In this document: positions 23,768 to 36,575 of the stretch, piece by piece
Position numbering within the stretch: the stretch's first letter is position 1
Layout of the letters: each line of letters opens with the position of its first letter
NCBI RefSeq assembly: GCF_000003195.3
Contig: NC_012873.2
Span: forward strand, 21,602,347-21,666,346
DNA from: Sorghum bicolor
Taxonomy: Eukaryota > Streptophyta > Magnoliopsida > Poales > Poaceae
Direction: 5' to 3'
Length of the DNA stretch: 64,000 nt
Notes under the pieces: model-generated
The model's input: the letters and a program-made list of their open reading frames with translations, nothing else
The model's database searches: none
What the model was told of the DNA's origin: nothing
Translations under genes and position numbers: made by a program

Positions 23768-24621
23768 TGTTGATGGTCCTTAAGTGCCAAATTCAACCGT
23801 CAACTAAACATTGAAAAGGATCAATATGCACCAAACTCCTAGAATTAGGGTTGTATCGGACAGAATTCCATGAGTTTTGGTGTTTGTCTATTTCTACAGG
23901 GGGTTATCAGAAAATATGAAAGGAAGGCCCACACGTCGGGTTTACATTGAGATAATTATGTGTGCGGCAATTTTCCTTAACCTAGAAGAGTCCAGAAGCC
24001 ACGGGAACAAACGGGAGGCCGAACGGGCCCGGGGGCAGGGCGCCCGCCCTCCCCCATAGGGCGCTCGCCCTGCCTCAGGGGCCAATCAGGCTCCGTCTAC
24101 TGGATCATGCTCCACCACCTCTAATGATCAAGGAAAGTGCGATTAAGGTCGGTTTGATCTGACGGCCCACGTTTATTTGAAAGGGCTATATAAGCAAGGC
24201 CTCTCCACCCTAGGAGAAGAGGAAAAAATCATTATCAGAGGAAGCCATCAAAGTTAGGGTTTAGGAACTTCTCTCCCGTAGAGAATTAGAATTAGCTACT
24301 CCCAATTCCTTCAAGTTCTATAGGATTGATTAGATAAAATTAGAGAAGTAGAGCCTAGCGCTCTAGATTTCGGATCTTCGTCAATAATGATTGGTATTCT
24401 TTCATATCTTTCTCTACAACTTTATTCTATCTGCATTATGTCTCTATTTATTATGTCTTAGTTTGCTCTAGTTCTATATTTGATATAGTTATGATTGATA
24501 ATGAGTTTATGTATTAGTTTGCAAAGTGCTTAGCACTTGACACGTGGGAGTTAGGTGGTAGATCACATGTGGGTGTGGTGCTTAGATGTTATTTACCCGC
24601 AAATGTATCCTATTGGCCGGG
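23768..24621 (+). repeat. D 5' LTR, U3 part
   Basis: Starts TGTTGATGGTCC. Carries two adjacent GC-rich motifs (GGGCGCCCGCCC near 24038-24049 and GGGCGCTCGCCC near 24059-24070), then a TATA box GGGCTATATAAGCAAGG (24183-24199). Cut at 24621 by C. Confidence 0.88.
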
Positions 24622-25851
24622 TGTTGGGTATTTTAAACGCAAATAGAAAAATCCGCAAGCACACGGATACCGATGTAGCTTTCACGTGGAAGTATTCCAG
24701 AGTATCGATTTTCCACAGGGAACGTGAGTGTACTAATTAAGATTCAAGATCGCCCAAGGATAACTATATGATTATTTTTGGTGGGAAGAGAGGAAGTTTC
24801 CTGAGAGTTCTCTAGTTGATCTATGAATCAAGAATTACTTCAAAGATTATTTATTTCGGGACATTAGAACACTAACCACATAAAGAGATGAGAAGGGGGC
24901 AAGGAAGCTCTGACTACGGTCCTACAAACACCGATCCGAACGAGGTGGAATACGTCGACCGTTAGGGCTGTCACTACCCTAGGGCTACCACAACAATCCG
25001 TAGGATTGGGTGTAATTCCAGGTAATTGCAAGACTAAACACCACGTCTAATCTATTAATTACTACTCTAGTGTTATAAAGACTACAGCACTTGATGCAAG
25101 CGGGAATCCAATAAATAACTTGAATGTAAATAAAAGTAATTAAAGAACTCAGAAATTATGAATTGAAGAACTTGGAGAACGATGAAGAACGAACCAGGTG
25201 CAGCAAAAGTATAATGTTGAGGAAGATCTGACAGATCCAGCTCCTCCTCCGCTCTCCTCTTCTCTCTCCCTATTTTCTAGATTACAACTAGAACTAACTA
25301 GAACTAGAACTAGAGGAACTAGAACTAGATGAACTAGAGGGATCCTCTCTACTTGGATTAAGAATTGAAACCCTAGCTTTGATTCTATAGAAGAGGTATG
25401 ATCTCCAGGGGCCAGGGGTCTGCTTATATAGTCCCCTCAAGTGAATCTGGGCTGTCGGATCAAACCGACATTGATTGAACGGTTATCCTTGATCCTTTAG
25501 GTCGGTGGAGCATGATCCACGAGATGGGTCTGAATTAGACACTGTAGCTGGCGGGCGCCCAAAGGAGTAGGGCGGGCGCCCTATCCCTGAGCCCTCTCGG
25601 CTTCCCGTTCGTTCCCGTGGCTTCTGGAGTCTTCTAGATAATAGAAAATTGCGTGGCACGTTAATATCTCTATGTAAACCCGACGTGTGGGCCTTTCCTC
25701 CGTATTTCCTGATAACCCCCTGCAGAAATAGACAAACACCAAAACTCGTGGAATTCTGTCAGGTAAAACCTTATGTTTGGGTGTTGGTTGCAAATAGGTC
25801 CTTTTCCATGATTAATTGACGGTTAAATGTGAGCATTAAGGACTGTCAACA
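24622..25851 (-). repeat. C 3' LTR
   Basis: Reads TGTTGACAGTCC (25851) to ATACCCAACA (24622) in sense. The start is shared with A and B LTRs but the R/U5 half is unrelated to them. Sense TATA box ACTATATAAGCAG at 25421-25433. GC block with GGGCGCCCGCCC near 25550-25580. Confidence 0.92.
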
Positions 25852-28029
25852 AGCTCCCCCAAGCTTAACCTTTGCTCGTCCCTGAGCAAAGATGAACTCA
25901 AGAGTTTCTGCAGTGGTTTCATGTCTTAAAGATATACATGCATTCAAACAAGATCCAAACTCTGGGTTAGGGTAACTGTTAAGATTTAAACATACTCATA
26001 TTACCTTCCACCGTGGGGCTTGCAACCGTTACTTGTGTCTTGAGCAGTTAAAAGATAGAACGGTCTAGTCAAGCGCCATGTCTCTTGTTCTTCGATTAGC
26101 TATAGCTCTAGAGTTTTTGCAGATTTTCAAATAAAACTCAGAGATTCCTTGTATGATTCTCCCTAGTCTCTCTTTTCTGGTATTTTTGGATCCTTACCAA
26201 GGCAGTAATGGTGTATGCCTTCTCTCAAAGTATATGGTATTTTTGGTATGAGGCATAGTGGCATTGCCTTCTCTCTCACCCTACTCTAATAACGTTTTGA
26301 TATCTGGAGCTCATAGGTGGGAGACAGCTAATACATACTTACAAGACATTTATTGCATAGTCAAACCATGGATCTAGAAGAACAAGTCAAAAGTCAAATC
26401 AAGATGTGCATGTGTGGCCAATGAATGGTGTATGGTGATGATGGTGATAACAATAGTGAAAGTCTAATTCTACTTGTGCTCTTTTGAGGGATACATACCT
26501 TTCTTGCTCTTTTGAAACTTTTTGAAGAGAATGAGATACTCTATATTTTCTTTTTCTTCTCTCAGGTGGGTATCTTGTACCCCTAATTCTACTGTCGGAC
26601 ACTTGTCCATTTTTACCTCTCGTCTCACTTTTTCTTTTCTTTCGAGGTTCTGGGCACTTGCCCCTTTTTATTTCCTCATATCTTCTATTTTTCTTTTATT
26701 TAGAGTACTCAGCTCTTTAAATAATGTAGAAAGTGGTAGTAACCAAAATATCTTGACCATTTATTTCACAGGGGAAAACATAAATAGGAGAATATTTTTG
26801 GCTATTCTCTCCCGGATTAAGAGTAGAATATTTTTGGGTGGTTGTGGAGATGGAAATGGGGGGATATATGTGGATGCGTACTTCGGAGTAGAAGCAGCAT
26901 GTGTGAGTGAACGTGCAAGTGAATCTTGATTTTAACCACATGACAAGCTCCTAAGGGTCTACGCAGCTTGACCACACTTAATGCTCATAAGCAGTAAAAA
27001 GTAAATGTATGGTTCATAGTCTAATAAGCATGTATATATGGCTGTGGTAGGATTTTAAACTCTCATCATACAGGAACTCATCATGCAACATTGTAAAGAT
27101 TTTCAAAGATAAAATTCTCCAGAATTCTAGCCTCTCTAGAAACAGATAAACAGCAGCTCAACTTTCCCATATCGTATCCGTTAACGACTTAGACTTTAGA
27201 TCAAGTACTCTCCCCACAAGTTCAAGTTTAGAGCAAATCTTAATTCATAACAGTCAAGCCTAAACTTGAGAGAGATTTCAATTTTGAGAACTAGTCATGG
27301 CAGAGCAACTATTCATCATTTCCATGTGAGAGCTTATCATGAGGGTTCATAGCAAACTTTATTTATTTATTTATTTAGCAAACTATGCAAAGATATATAT
27401 AAGCACAAAATCTTTATTTGGGTTTTTATGATTATGCATCTTTTTATTATTTGAGTAAAGTATAAACATGAGTACAACACTTAGCTCGATAAATGGGGGT
27501 GCTCTCCCCCAAGCTGGATTTTGACGTAATTTCTCCTGATGTAGCTAGTAGGTGGCGGAGGTGTATTTGAATGTTGGCAGTACCCTGACAGCGATTAGGA
27601 TGTCCTCCATCTGCTAGTCTTCTTTGATCCTTGAATTCTGTGGAGCTCAAATAGACAACAAAGCTTTGTGGAACTAGTTAAGTGTTAGCATAAATATCTA
27701 GCCTTTATCATGTTGAGCGTCCTCAATAAATGTTACACTCTTTAGTAGGATCATAAATTTATTTTTATATTTTCATTTTTATAGCACATAAATATATTTA
27801 TTTTATTTTTATGCCACCACAGTGATTGTACTTATGGGTTTTATGCTATGAGCATACTCACATGGGGCTTACTATTTTTTACATTTTTATTTTCTTTTCA
27901 AGATGATATGAACTTGATTAACTAAGCAAACTATTTTAAATAATTAAAAGGAAAAGGATAACTACCAAGTTTACCTCTTGCCAAGGCATTCAGTGTTTTT
28001 AAGTCCTCCGAACGGTACTCTCCGTTTTC
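25852..28029 (-). other. Noncoding 3' tail of element C
   Basis: About 2.2 kb, no supported ORF, closely matching the tails of A1 and A2. Pyrimidine-rich block with GGACACTTGTCC (near 26597) and a further variant (near 26650). Internal PPT-like motif TCTCCCCCAAGCT at 27503-27515 within a GGGGG...CCCCC hairpin (27495-27510). Confidence 0.75.
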
Positions 28030-28879
28030 TCAGTCGTCTTGGGATTTGCTGGATGGCGTAGTCGGTGGTTCCGGCGGCGCCTGCTCTTCATGTATAATTA
28101 TCTTCTCTCTACACACCTAACTCGGTGCTACGGTCTCCTCAGGACAGTTCTGTTCAAGTTGTATGTCTTCAGACTTTACTACTTCTCCTTTGTAGTCTGC
28201 CCATCCGTCCATGATGATTTGCCTCCTCTGGTTGCGGTTGCGTTGTCTTCTTTTTGTCCTGACCTGCTTAGAGTCTTCAACTATATAGTTAGGGTCAGTA
28301 AAATAGCGGTGTACCTTCTTAGAGGGGAAGTGCATGTGGACTTCTCCGGTTCCAATGTAAATGATTGCTTTAATGGTGCTGAGGAACGGTCTCCCAAGGA
28401 TGATGGGTGGATCGTACTCGTTTTCTCCCATGTCAATAACCTGAATACCTTCAACCTTTCGGAATGTCTGATCTGCCATCTGGAGCTGAATGTATGTCGA
28501 TTTTAGGGGCATGGTTCCAAACAGGAGCTGATAGGTGACTGCAGCCATTATGTTGACGCTTGACCCGGTGTCGCAAAGCGTCTTCTGGAAGTTGTATCCA
28601 TTAATGGAGCACTGGATGCTTGGGATACCTCAGTCGTCCTTTTTGGTCAGGAACGGTGATTTAAGTCGACGATCTTGACCTCCTTGAACTGCAGTGACCA
28701 TCTTAGCTGACTCGGTCCACATTTGCTTGTTCCTGTTCCTCCTGTTGATTCTCTTCCTTGGTTCATCTCGGGATTGCTCTGAGATTTGGGTAATCTTGTT
28801 CTCGAAGGAAAATGTCTCCTTCTTCCACTTGATGTAGAAACTGATCTTGGCAGCACTAGCGTAGATGACAGCTCCCGAG
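28030..28879 (-). pseudogene. C PR1 C-terminal part and complete PR2
   Basis: Continues from 58077 across element B. Minus strand: remainder of PR1 (AVIYASAAKISFYIK), a basic linker, then PR2 with active site LCDTGSSVNIMAAVTYQLL (near 28545-28600), LQMADQTFRKVEG and DPPIILGRPFLSTIKAIIY, and a tail with RTKRRQRNRNQRRQ and an acidic end, stop 28030-28032. Damage is light: a TGA near 28630, a TAG at 28117, and frame changes near 28500-28650. PR2 lacks the strand before VIDMG that H keeps. This copy best shows two proteases in series. Confidence 0.8.
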
Positions 28880-29490
28880 TGTTGACACTAGCTAACACCA
28901 CTTAGATACTAGGTTGTCATCCCCAGCATGGTGCCAGAGTGTACAAAGGTATTTATAAATATGGAGGCTCTCTAGAAAATAATCTATTCTATCCGCAAGC
29001 GCATAGATAAAACACCTCATTGTAGCATTTCACCAGGATAAGTATTCCACGTATCGTTATTTATAATTTTGCTCAAGAGAACAGGGGATGAAATTAAAGA
29101 TAAAATCTATCAAGGCATAGACTAGAGATAAACTTGCAAGAACATGATTACTAATGAGAAACTCGTCACACAGTCACTTAGTTTGGCAGGGGGTAAACCA
29201 TAAAGATAATGATAATGAAGTATAAGTTCATGGGTAACTAACACAGCGATTAGAAAATAGACTACTCCTCATATATGTAAGGTGACGTCGGATTAGCTAG
29301 AGAATGGATTCTAAGTTATCAACTATCTACTAAGTCATAATCTACTCTAGTTATCTACAAGATCATATATAGCATAAAAGACTCTTCATTCATGTATAAG
29401 GAACATTGCTAAAGTAAATCAGAACATCGTAAGACTTACTCCGCAATACACATTCTGCCTGTCCTATCAGCGGAGGGTGGACTATATAAG
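28880..29490 (-). repeat. B 3' LTR, R/U5 part
   Basis: From TGTTGACACTAGCTAAC at 28880 to ACTATATAAG at 29490, matching 56586-57192 of the right LTR. Cut by A1; ATAAG (29486-29490) is repeated at 49513-49517. Confidence 0.93.
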
Positions 29491-30724
29491 TGTTGACGGT
29501 CCTTAAGTATCAAATTTAATTATCAAATAAACAAAGAAATGGATCCAAATGAAATCAACATCTAGACTTAGGGTTTTATCTGACAGAATTCCACGAGTTT
29601 TGGTGTTTGTCTATTTCTGCAGGGGGTTATCCGGAAATAAGGAAGAAAGGCCCACATGTCGGGATTACATAGAGATATCAACCTACCGCGCAATTTTCTA
29701 CCATCTAGAAGACTCCAGAAGCCACGGGAAGGAAGCGGAGCCCGAAAGGGGCCAGGCCCAGGGCGCCCGCCCTGAGGACCTGGGCGCCCGCCCCCCTCTG
29801 GACTCCGTTCCGGACTCTCTTCGCACACGACGTTCCACCGACCTATTGGATCCAGAATAACATAGCACCACCTCGGCTATCGACCCAAAAACGCATAGAA
29901 GGGGAGGACTATATAAGGAGACCCCCTCTGGCCCCTGGAGGAGACAAGAAATTATCATAGAGATTGAGGGGTGCCCTCGAAGGAAAACCTCTTCTCTAAA
30001 TAATATTTCTTTTTAGGCTTAGCAACCAATGTAAGGTAGAAATAGATCTTCTAGTTTCTACTAGATTGAGAGAGGTAGAGTGGAGGTGTGGATCGGAGGA
30101 AGGCCGGCCTGTCGGTGTCTACTCCGAGTTGTACCTACGGGATCAAGTCTCCTAACCCGAGGCTTGCTTCTAAGATTCTTCAGTAATTCGACTTCTAATA
30201 CTAGTAAGTTCTTGTTTTATTGTTCTTTGGTTTATGAGTTTACTTTAATCCTCTTCCGGTTGAGTATTAGAGTAATCACTTGTTAGTGTAAACGTGGTGT
30301 TTAGGCTAGGGTACTCATAGATATCCCCTGACTAGCTGGACCGTGGTAGTAGCGAGGAACGTGACATTTCCGAGTTACCTTTGCAGATCACATCTCGTTA
30401 GCAGGACGGGTAGGTTTATAGGTGCGGATCGAACATCCTTTGTGTTGTCTAGATTCCGTGAGCCTCCCCAATAGAACAGTAGATCATCCTTATCAAGGTT
30501 AGAACGAGACTATAGTTGCAGTCTTCTCTATACATCACTCACATGGAGAGACATTCTTTGTAGCCTAAAGGGGTAGTAGCAATAGATTTGGTTAGTCAGA
30601 TGCACCCTTTCTCCCAGTGGTAAAAATATAAATACGATAACTCTGGATAACCTCCCGGGTGAAATGCTCACCGATATCCGTGCGCTTGCGGATCATTTCC
30701 TTATTGCGTTACCAAATATCAACA
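29491..30724 (+). repeat. A1 5' LTR
   Basis: TGTTGACGG ... TATCAACA. TATA box GACTATATAAGGAG (29907-29920). Just upstream in U3 are two GC motifs (AGGGCGCCCGCCC near 29760 and TGGGCGCCCGCCC near 29783). AGGCCCACATGTCGGG near 29647, a site-II-like (TGGGCC/T) plus ACGTG-type region, is shared with B, C and G LTRs. Confidence 0.95.
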
Positions 30725-30837
30725 AGCATTTCTGGCGCCGTTGCCGTGGAGAAAGACGGTTTGCTGAGATAACTTTGAGTCTTGCTATTATCTTGTATTA
30801 TAATTTTATACTTTTATTCTTTTATCTTTTTATCTTT
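30725..30837 (+). other. A1 leader with tRNA-Asp primer binding site
   Basis: PBS TGGCGCCGTTGCCGTGGA at 30733-30750, one mismatch from tRNA-Asp, 8 bases after the LTR. An AT-rich leader follows to the ORF1 ATG at 30838. Confidence 0.9.
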
Positions 30838-31762
30838 ATGGATAACTCAAATTCCATACCTATTATTGAATTCTTTGCACCTTCGGAGACCAGCCATAGA
30901 CCATGGGAGTTAACACGTCCTGCCCCTAATTATGATCTGTGTCCGGAGTCCAGCAATAGGTCAAAACCAACCCTTTTCTATAGCCGAGGTCCTATCTTTT
31001 AATCAAGAAGATAATGCACTTTTAGCTACACCTAGGGAATCTGTTAATCTTTCTATAAATTCTAGTTTAGACCTAGCCCTACAAGACCATGCTTTTCCTA
31101 GATATTTTCACATTGGTCTTAATCATATAACCTTTGGTAGAGTCCTTCTTTCTTTATCTATTAGTAAAGGAAGGTATGTCTTCATTCGTGGACATCCTTC
31201 TTGTACTAGTCTTCATAGAAAAATCTTAGAGATAGAGAAGGAATCATCTCCCATACAAGGAGAGGAAGTTTCAATAGCCGATTTCCAAACATTTCAATCC
31301 CATGATTCGGCTATCCAACCCATCCTTGAGCTTAATAAATTCTACTATGCTCTTTCTCTTGAACCTCCCGATAATCCTATGAATCTCTCTAGACATCCCA
31401 TGCATAAGAAGGAGGATCGAGAAGAGCAACATCAATGGCTAGAGGGCATTAAAAATCCATGTGCTATCACCATTGAATGGATAGATAAAACAAACTTGAG
31501 AGACTATCCTAGAGGAATTTTAAGCATTCATGAAGAATCATCCTTGGAGTTTGAGAATGAGAGAAACAGCAGTGAGCATGGAAGCTATTTCATAAATACC
31601 TCACCCAGTCCTTGCTCATATAAAACATCTCTCCAATCAATTGGTCTCTCCATCATTATCACATTTGAGATCTCCAACCCCCTCTTCTTTTCTATTTATA
31701 AAAACTTTAAAAGGGCGGTTGTCGATGCATATGTCTATAATAAATATTGCAGATCTCATTGA
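30838..31762 (+). pseudogene. A1 ORF1, unknown protein, one frameshift
   Basis: ATG at 30838 (MDNSNSIPIIEFF). After about 38 codons a frameshift near 30942-30955 moves to the frame that stays open to the stop at 31762 (about 308 residues in all). It matches A2 ORF1 throughout, including QPFSIAEVLSFNQED, ISKGRYVFIRGHPSCTSLH, QEDxEEEHQWLEGIKNPCAI-like acidic part, and the C-terminus FSIYKNFKRAVVDAYVYNKY. No domain is recognised. Position after the PBS suggests a structural role in place of capsid, which is inference only. Confidence 0.65.
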
Positions 31763-32211
31763 GTTAATTGATGGTTCCCCAAGGACAAGCTTAGTGTCCT
31801 AAAACAAGCACTTCTAATTATTTGCAACATTGCCTTGTGTATTGAGCATATTGAGATAATTGTAAAAATATTCCTTCGGGTATTCTTGCCACTAACCTTT
31901 CTAGGATTGGAGCAAGAAGATCGGATGAATGAAAAGCGCAAGGTATGCCAAACCAATCATCATGCAACATTAAATTAAATTCATCCAATCTTGAATTTTG
32001 CAAAATTCAAGCTTGGGGGAGTACTTTACATAAAACATCCTTTGCCATGTTGCTATGTTGGTTGTCCTTACCTTTGAGACATGCTCAATTTGTTAAATAC
32101 TAATCACACTACTTCATCTCCACTTGAGTAGATCTCTATAAAAGCCATCATGCTACCTTTGTTTATCCTAGTAAGTGTTAGTTTGGAAGTATTGGTCACA
32201 CTTCCAATGGC
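31763..32211 (+). other. A1 spacer, left part
   Basis: No ORF supported. Contains a clear PPT-like motif AAGCTTGGGGGAG at 32009-32021, about 250 bases after the ORF1 stop. The ATGGC target copy of R is 32207-32211. Confidence 0.65.
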
Positions 32212-32674
32212 TGTGGGCGTATAAACCCCTATACCCTTACGGCTAGACTTGGGCCAGGAGGCTTGGCCCATTACGAGACGAGTTCAAAGGCTTGATCCGG
32301 TAGCCTGGAGTTTCGCGCAAGGAAGCAAGATGTGGAGATCAAGCAGAATTCTAGTCGGTTAGAATAGGAATTGATATCAAATTATCCATGGCAATTGTAA
32401 CCGACTAGGATTAGTTTCCAGATCTGTAACCCTGCCCTCCAGACTATATAAGGAGGGGCAAGGGACCCCCCTAGGACACATCATATTCTCTCAACACAAT
32501 CCAATACAACCAGACGCAGGACGTAGGTATTACGCCAACTCGGCGGCCGAACCTGGATAAAAAGCTTGTCCGTGTCTTGCGTCACCATCGAGTTCGTAGT
32601 TTGCGCACCATCTACCGATAAACTACTACTGTGGGTATACCCCAAGGTAGACTGCCGACCAGCTTTCGTCGACA
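32212..32674 (+). repeat. R 5' LTR
   Basis: TGTGGGCGT ... GTCGACA. TATA box GACTATATAAGGAGGGG at 32442-32458. Differs from the 3' LTR at four positions (near 32218, 32605, 32610 and 32630). Confidence 0.97.
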
Positions 32675-32675
32675 G

Positions 32676-32694
32676 TGGCGCGCCAGGTAGGGGG
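32676..32694 (+). other. R primer binding site (probably tRNA-Arg)
   Basis: TGGCGCGCCAGGTAGGGGG, one base after the LTR. Complementary to the 3' end of a plant tRNA ending CCTACCTGGCGCGCCA, which I take from memory to be a tRNA-Arg. It differs from the tRNA-Asp PBS of all other elements here. Confidence 0.8.
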
Positions 32695-32722
32695 TGTGCG
32701 TGCAACTTTTCCGGCGAACAAG

Positions 32723-35219
32723 ATGGTCACGATCCCCTCTTCCGCGACCGTTCCCGAAGGCCTCACGTTCACCGTCGGCCAGATCACGTGGACGACGTGC
32801 AGCGGCGGCTTCACGACCACGGTTTCGAAAGAGATCCAGATCCAATCTGAGATCACGCCGTCTCCGACCACACGCGTGACGGCACCAAGCGCCCGATCAC
32901 CGTTCCCACTCTACAAGGGAAAGGAGATCGACTGCTCGGACCTTCTCCAAGCGCTTGATCGCGCTGACTCCAAGCTACTCGAAGTTTCCCAACTAATAGA
33001 TGGAGTTCTGCGTCGGCCCGACCAAGCTGCTCCAGCGGATTTTTTCAAATCCCGCCGGCCAACTCGTGTCGCCACACACGAACGGCTGGGAATCCTCAGG
33101 ACGATCCGTCGAGCTCAAGAAGGAAGACTATCCTTGCGGCCTGAACAACTCGGCCTCCGTTTACTCACGGTACACCCAATCCGTTTTCAGCAAGGCGGGT
33201 TGGTCGCCGACAAGGAACAATCGCCACCACGTCAACATGGTGACAATCCGAGAACTACGGGACGGCCAGGTTTTCAGCACCAACTCAAGCACCGGCTCCG
33301 TCCCCACCGAGGTTATAAACACCGAAGACGAGGACTACGACCTGGATTTTCCTTCACACCCTCCGGGTTTCGACCTATTCCCGATATTCCCCCCCCGGCG
33401 AGGGGATATTGTGTTCAATGTCAGCGCCGATGAACCGGTCGTTGATGGAGAAACAGATGACCAGAGGCAACTCCGCGAACAGCGTAACGCCGATCGCGCC
33501 CGACGACGTGCAGACGAGCAACAACAAATGCCACCAAATAATCTCAACGATGCCTTTGACATGGTCGGGGACCAGCCAGTCTACAAAACGCCAAGCGCCA
33601 ACGTGGCTGTCGCCATGGCTAACCTAGATCGGCTTCCTGATACCCCCGAATGCCAGGGAGTCCGGACCAGCATCCGAGCACACCTGATCGCCGCAATGGG
33701 ACAGACAGCCACTCTGCTCAAGAGAGTCCAGGACGTCTATTATACGGAAGCCGCCTCCGACCAGACTAATCGTAGCCGGGCCTCACCCAGCAGGCGTCAC
33801 CGCAGCCGCTCCCCCGACAACCGTCGAGGGGACTCACGGCGCGACGATGGTGGTCGGGACGCCGATGGCCGCCGCAAGCAGAACCGCGTACGCGGCCAAG
33901 AAGAAGATCAACACAGGGATCTCCGCCACAACATCCCTTCCAAAGATGCCCGGGACCGCATCAACAGGCGCGCCGCAGAGAGAGCAGTCCACGAAAACCT
34001 GCGCCGCATCGAGTACGATGCAACGCACGGTCCTCCGGGCCTAAGACAGTTCTCCTCACACCTCCGCCAGGTCGTGTGGCCCCGCAATTTCAAGCTCGAA
34101 AAACTCAAAAAATACGACGGCAAGGAAAATCCAGAGAACTGGATCACCCTCTATGAAATCGCCGTCCGATCAGCGGCGGGGGATGAGCACGTCATGGCTA
34201 ACTACTTCCCCGTAGTCCTCGACCAGTCTGGTCATCAGTGGCTTCTCGGCTTGCCCGAGGACTCCTTCGACTCTTGGGAAGAGCTACGCCAGGCTTTCAT
34301 CGACAACTTCATCGCCACATGCGAGCAGCCTGGAAACAAGTATGACCTTGAAAGGATAAGGGACAGGAAGAACGAACCTCTGCGCGATTACATCCGACGA
34401 TTCTCGGATATGCGCCTCAAAATCCCGAAGATTTCTCATGACGAGGCCATCTCAGCCTTCATCAAGGGCCTGCGTTTCCACGAAGCGCTGAGGAACAAGC
34501 TGTTGCGTAAGCGTCCAACAACGGTAGCAGAGCTCCTCGCCACGGCCAAGAATTACGCCAATGCCGATGACGCAGAAAAACTAATCCGAGACGATACGAG
34601 AGGTCCCGACCAGCCTCCCCGGCGAGATGACGGTCGTGGTCGCTACGACAGCAGAAATCACCGCCGCTCCGACAACCGCGATCACCGAGAGGGTTGGGAT
34701 CGGCGGCGCGACAGCCGCGACGATTTCAGAGGAAAGCGCCCTCGCGACTACGACCACGAAGTAAATACGGTCAAACGTCCCAATGGACGACGGGACTACC
34801 AAGAAGACTACAACAAAACGTTGAAGGGACCATGCCAACTACACCCAAAGTCCAATCATACCATGGAAGAGTGCCGCGTCCTCAAAAGTATCTATACACG
34901 GCGGGCCGCCCAAGACGACTCCGCCAAGAAAAATAACAAGCGCAACGGGCACGACCACGAAGATGAGGATGAGGACCAAGATAGGGACCCCCGACACCAA
35001 TACGTCAGCCCCACTGACGTGGTCCACTCCATTTTCGGGGGCAAGGTCTCCACTGAGTCCAAACGAGAAAGAAAGCTGTTAAAGAGAGCCTGCCTCAACA
35101 TAGACAGCACGGACGGGCTGATCGCAGACCCGAAATTTCCCACGTGGTCCCACAGGGAGATCTCGTCAGCAGGAAGGACCAGTGGGCCGCTATCCCAGAG
35201 CCGGGTCGTTTCCCCCTGA
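32723..35219 (+). pseudogene. R gag, with a frameshift near the N-terminus
   Basis: Likely start MVTIPSSATVPEGL at 32723. That frame gives way near 32950-33060 to the frame open from 33000 to 35219 (739 codons). Counted from 33000: Arg/Ser/Asp-rich linker (about 255-310), retrotrans_gag domain about 360-500 (NFKLEKLKKYDG, MANYFPVVL, FDSWEELRQAFIDNF, EPLRDYIRRFSDM), an Arg/Asp-rich RNA-binding-like region, and a CX2HX4HX4C knuckle (C612, H615, H620, C625). A second frame slip near 35165 separates gag from PR. Product would be the particle protein. At least two lesions. Confidence 0.85.
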
Positions 35220-36575
35220 TTCTTGACCCCTGCATCAACAGCATCAGATTCGAGCGCGTGCTCGTGGACGGGGGAAGCTCCATCGACATCCTCTTCCGCA
35301 ACAGCCTGCCCGCCCTCAAGATATCCCCGGCACAACTAAAACCTTACGACGCCCAATTCTGGGGGGTTTTGCCAGGTCAAAGTTCTGTGCCTCTCGGATA
35401 GATAACATTGCCTGTCCAATTCGGCACACCCGACCACTTCCGGATGGAGTTCATCAACTTCGTAGTCGCGGATTTCGACGGGACCTATCACGCCATACTG
35501 GGCCGCCCATCGCTGACAAAGTTCATGGCAGTCCCGCACTACTCATACCTAGTCCTTAAGATGCCCACGGAGAAGGGTGTCCTAACCATCAGAGGCAACG
35601 TCTACACTGCGTACACCTGCGAAGAAGAAAGCTTCAAGATCACCGAGGCAATTGACCTCTCAATCCGCATGGCGGAAACAGCAAACCAAGCCGCACAGCT
35701 GCCTCCCGACCAGCTCCGATTACCCGAACAGGCGACAGCCAGGAAGAACTCAAAATCCAAGGAGTACAAAGAAGTGCAGCTGGTCGAAGGCAGCCCCGAG
35801 AAGATAGCCCTCATCGGGGCCAACCTGGATCCAAAATAGGAAGACGCGCTCGTCAGGTTTCTAAGGGACAACGTGAGCGTTTTCGCATGGAAACCCGCAG
35901 ACATGCCCGGTGTCCCACGAAACCTGATCGAGCACTCCTTAAATGTCTCGAAGACCGCAAGACCAATCAAGCAAAAACTGCGACGGTTCGCTCGTGACAA
36001 AAAGGAGGCTATTAGGACAGAAATAACACGGCTTCTAGCAGCCGGATTCATAAAAGAAGTGTATCACCCCGATTGGCTCGCCAATCCGGTTCTTGTACGC
36101 AAAAAGAATAATGAATGGAGAATGTGCGTTGATTACACTGATCTCAACAAACACTGTCCTAAAGATCCTTTTGGTCTCCCTCGCATCGACGAGGTGGTCG
36201 ACTCAACGGCCGGATGCGAACTCCTCTCCTTTCTAGACTGCTACTCTGGTTACCACCAGATCTCGCTAAAGGAAGAAGATCAGATCAAAACATCCTTTAT
36301 CACACCTTTCGGCGCATACTGCTACACGACCATGTCTTTCGGACTCAAAAACGCCGGAGCCACTTATCAAAGGGCCATCCAGCAATGCCTCCACGACGAG
36401 ATTCGTGATGACCTCGTCGAGGCCTATGTGGACGACGTGGTCGTAAAAACAAGGGACGCGAGCACCCTAATCGACAACTTAGACCGAACCTTCAAGGCAC
36501 TTAATAGGTACAAGTGGAAGCTCAACCCCAAGAAATGCATTTTTGGCGTTCCTTCCGGTCTACTGCTCGGGAGTT
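35144..36575 (+). pseudogene. R pol, protease and reverse transcriptase part
   Basis: One frame from about 35165. The protease has active site VLVDGGSSIDILF (catalytic Asp at about 35267) and ILGRPSLTKF. TAG at 35399 and TAG at 35837 interrupt it; both stand where Gln is expected from context (LG*ITLPVQFG, DPK*EDALV). Reverse transcriptase follows: KEVYHPDWLANPVLVRKK, WRMCVDYTDLN, FLDCYSGYHQI, FGLKNAGATYQR and the catalytic box YVDD (about 36425-36436). A frameshift at about 36565-36575 moves the rest to another frame. Reading the stops as single C-to-T changes is inference. Confidence 0.9.

Noticed and set aside
32675..32722. Upstream extension of R gag starting at the PBS
   Set aside because: The first ATG overlaps the primer binding site. 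The start at 32723 fits gag better.
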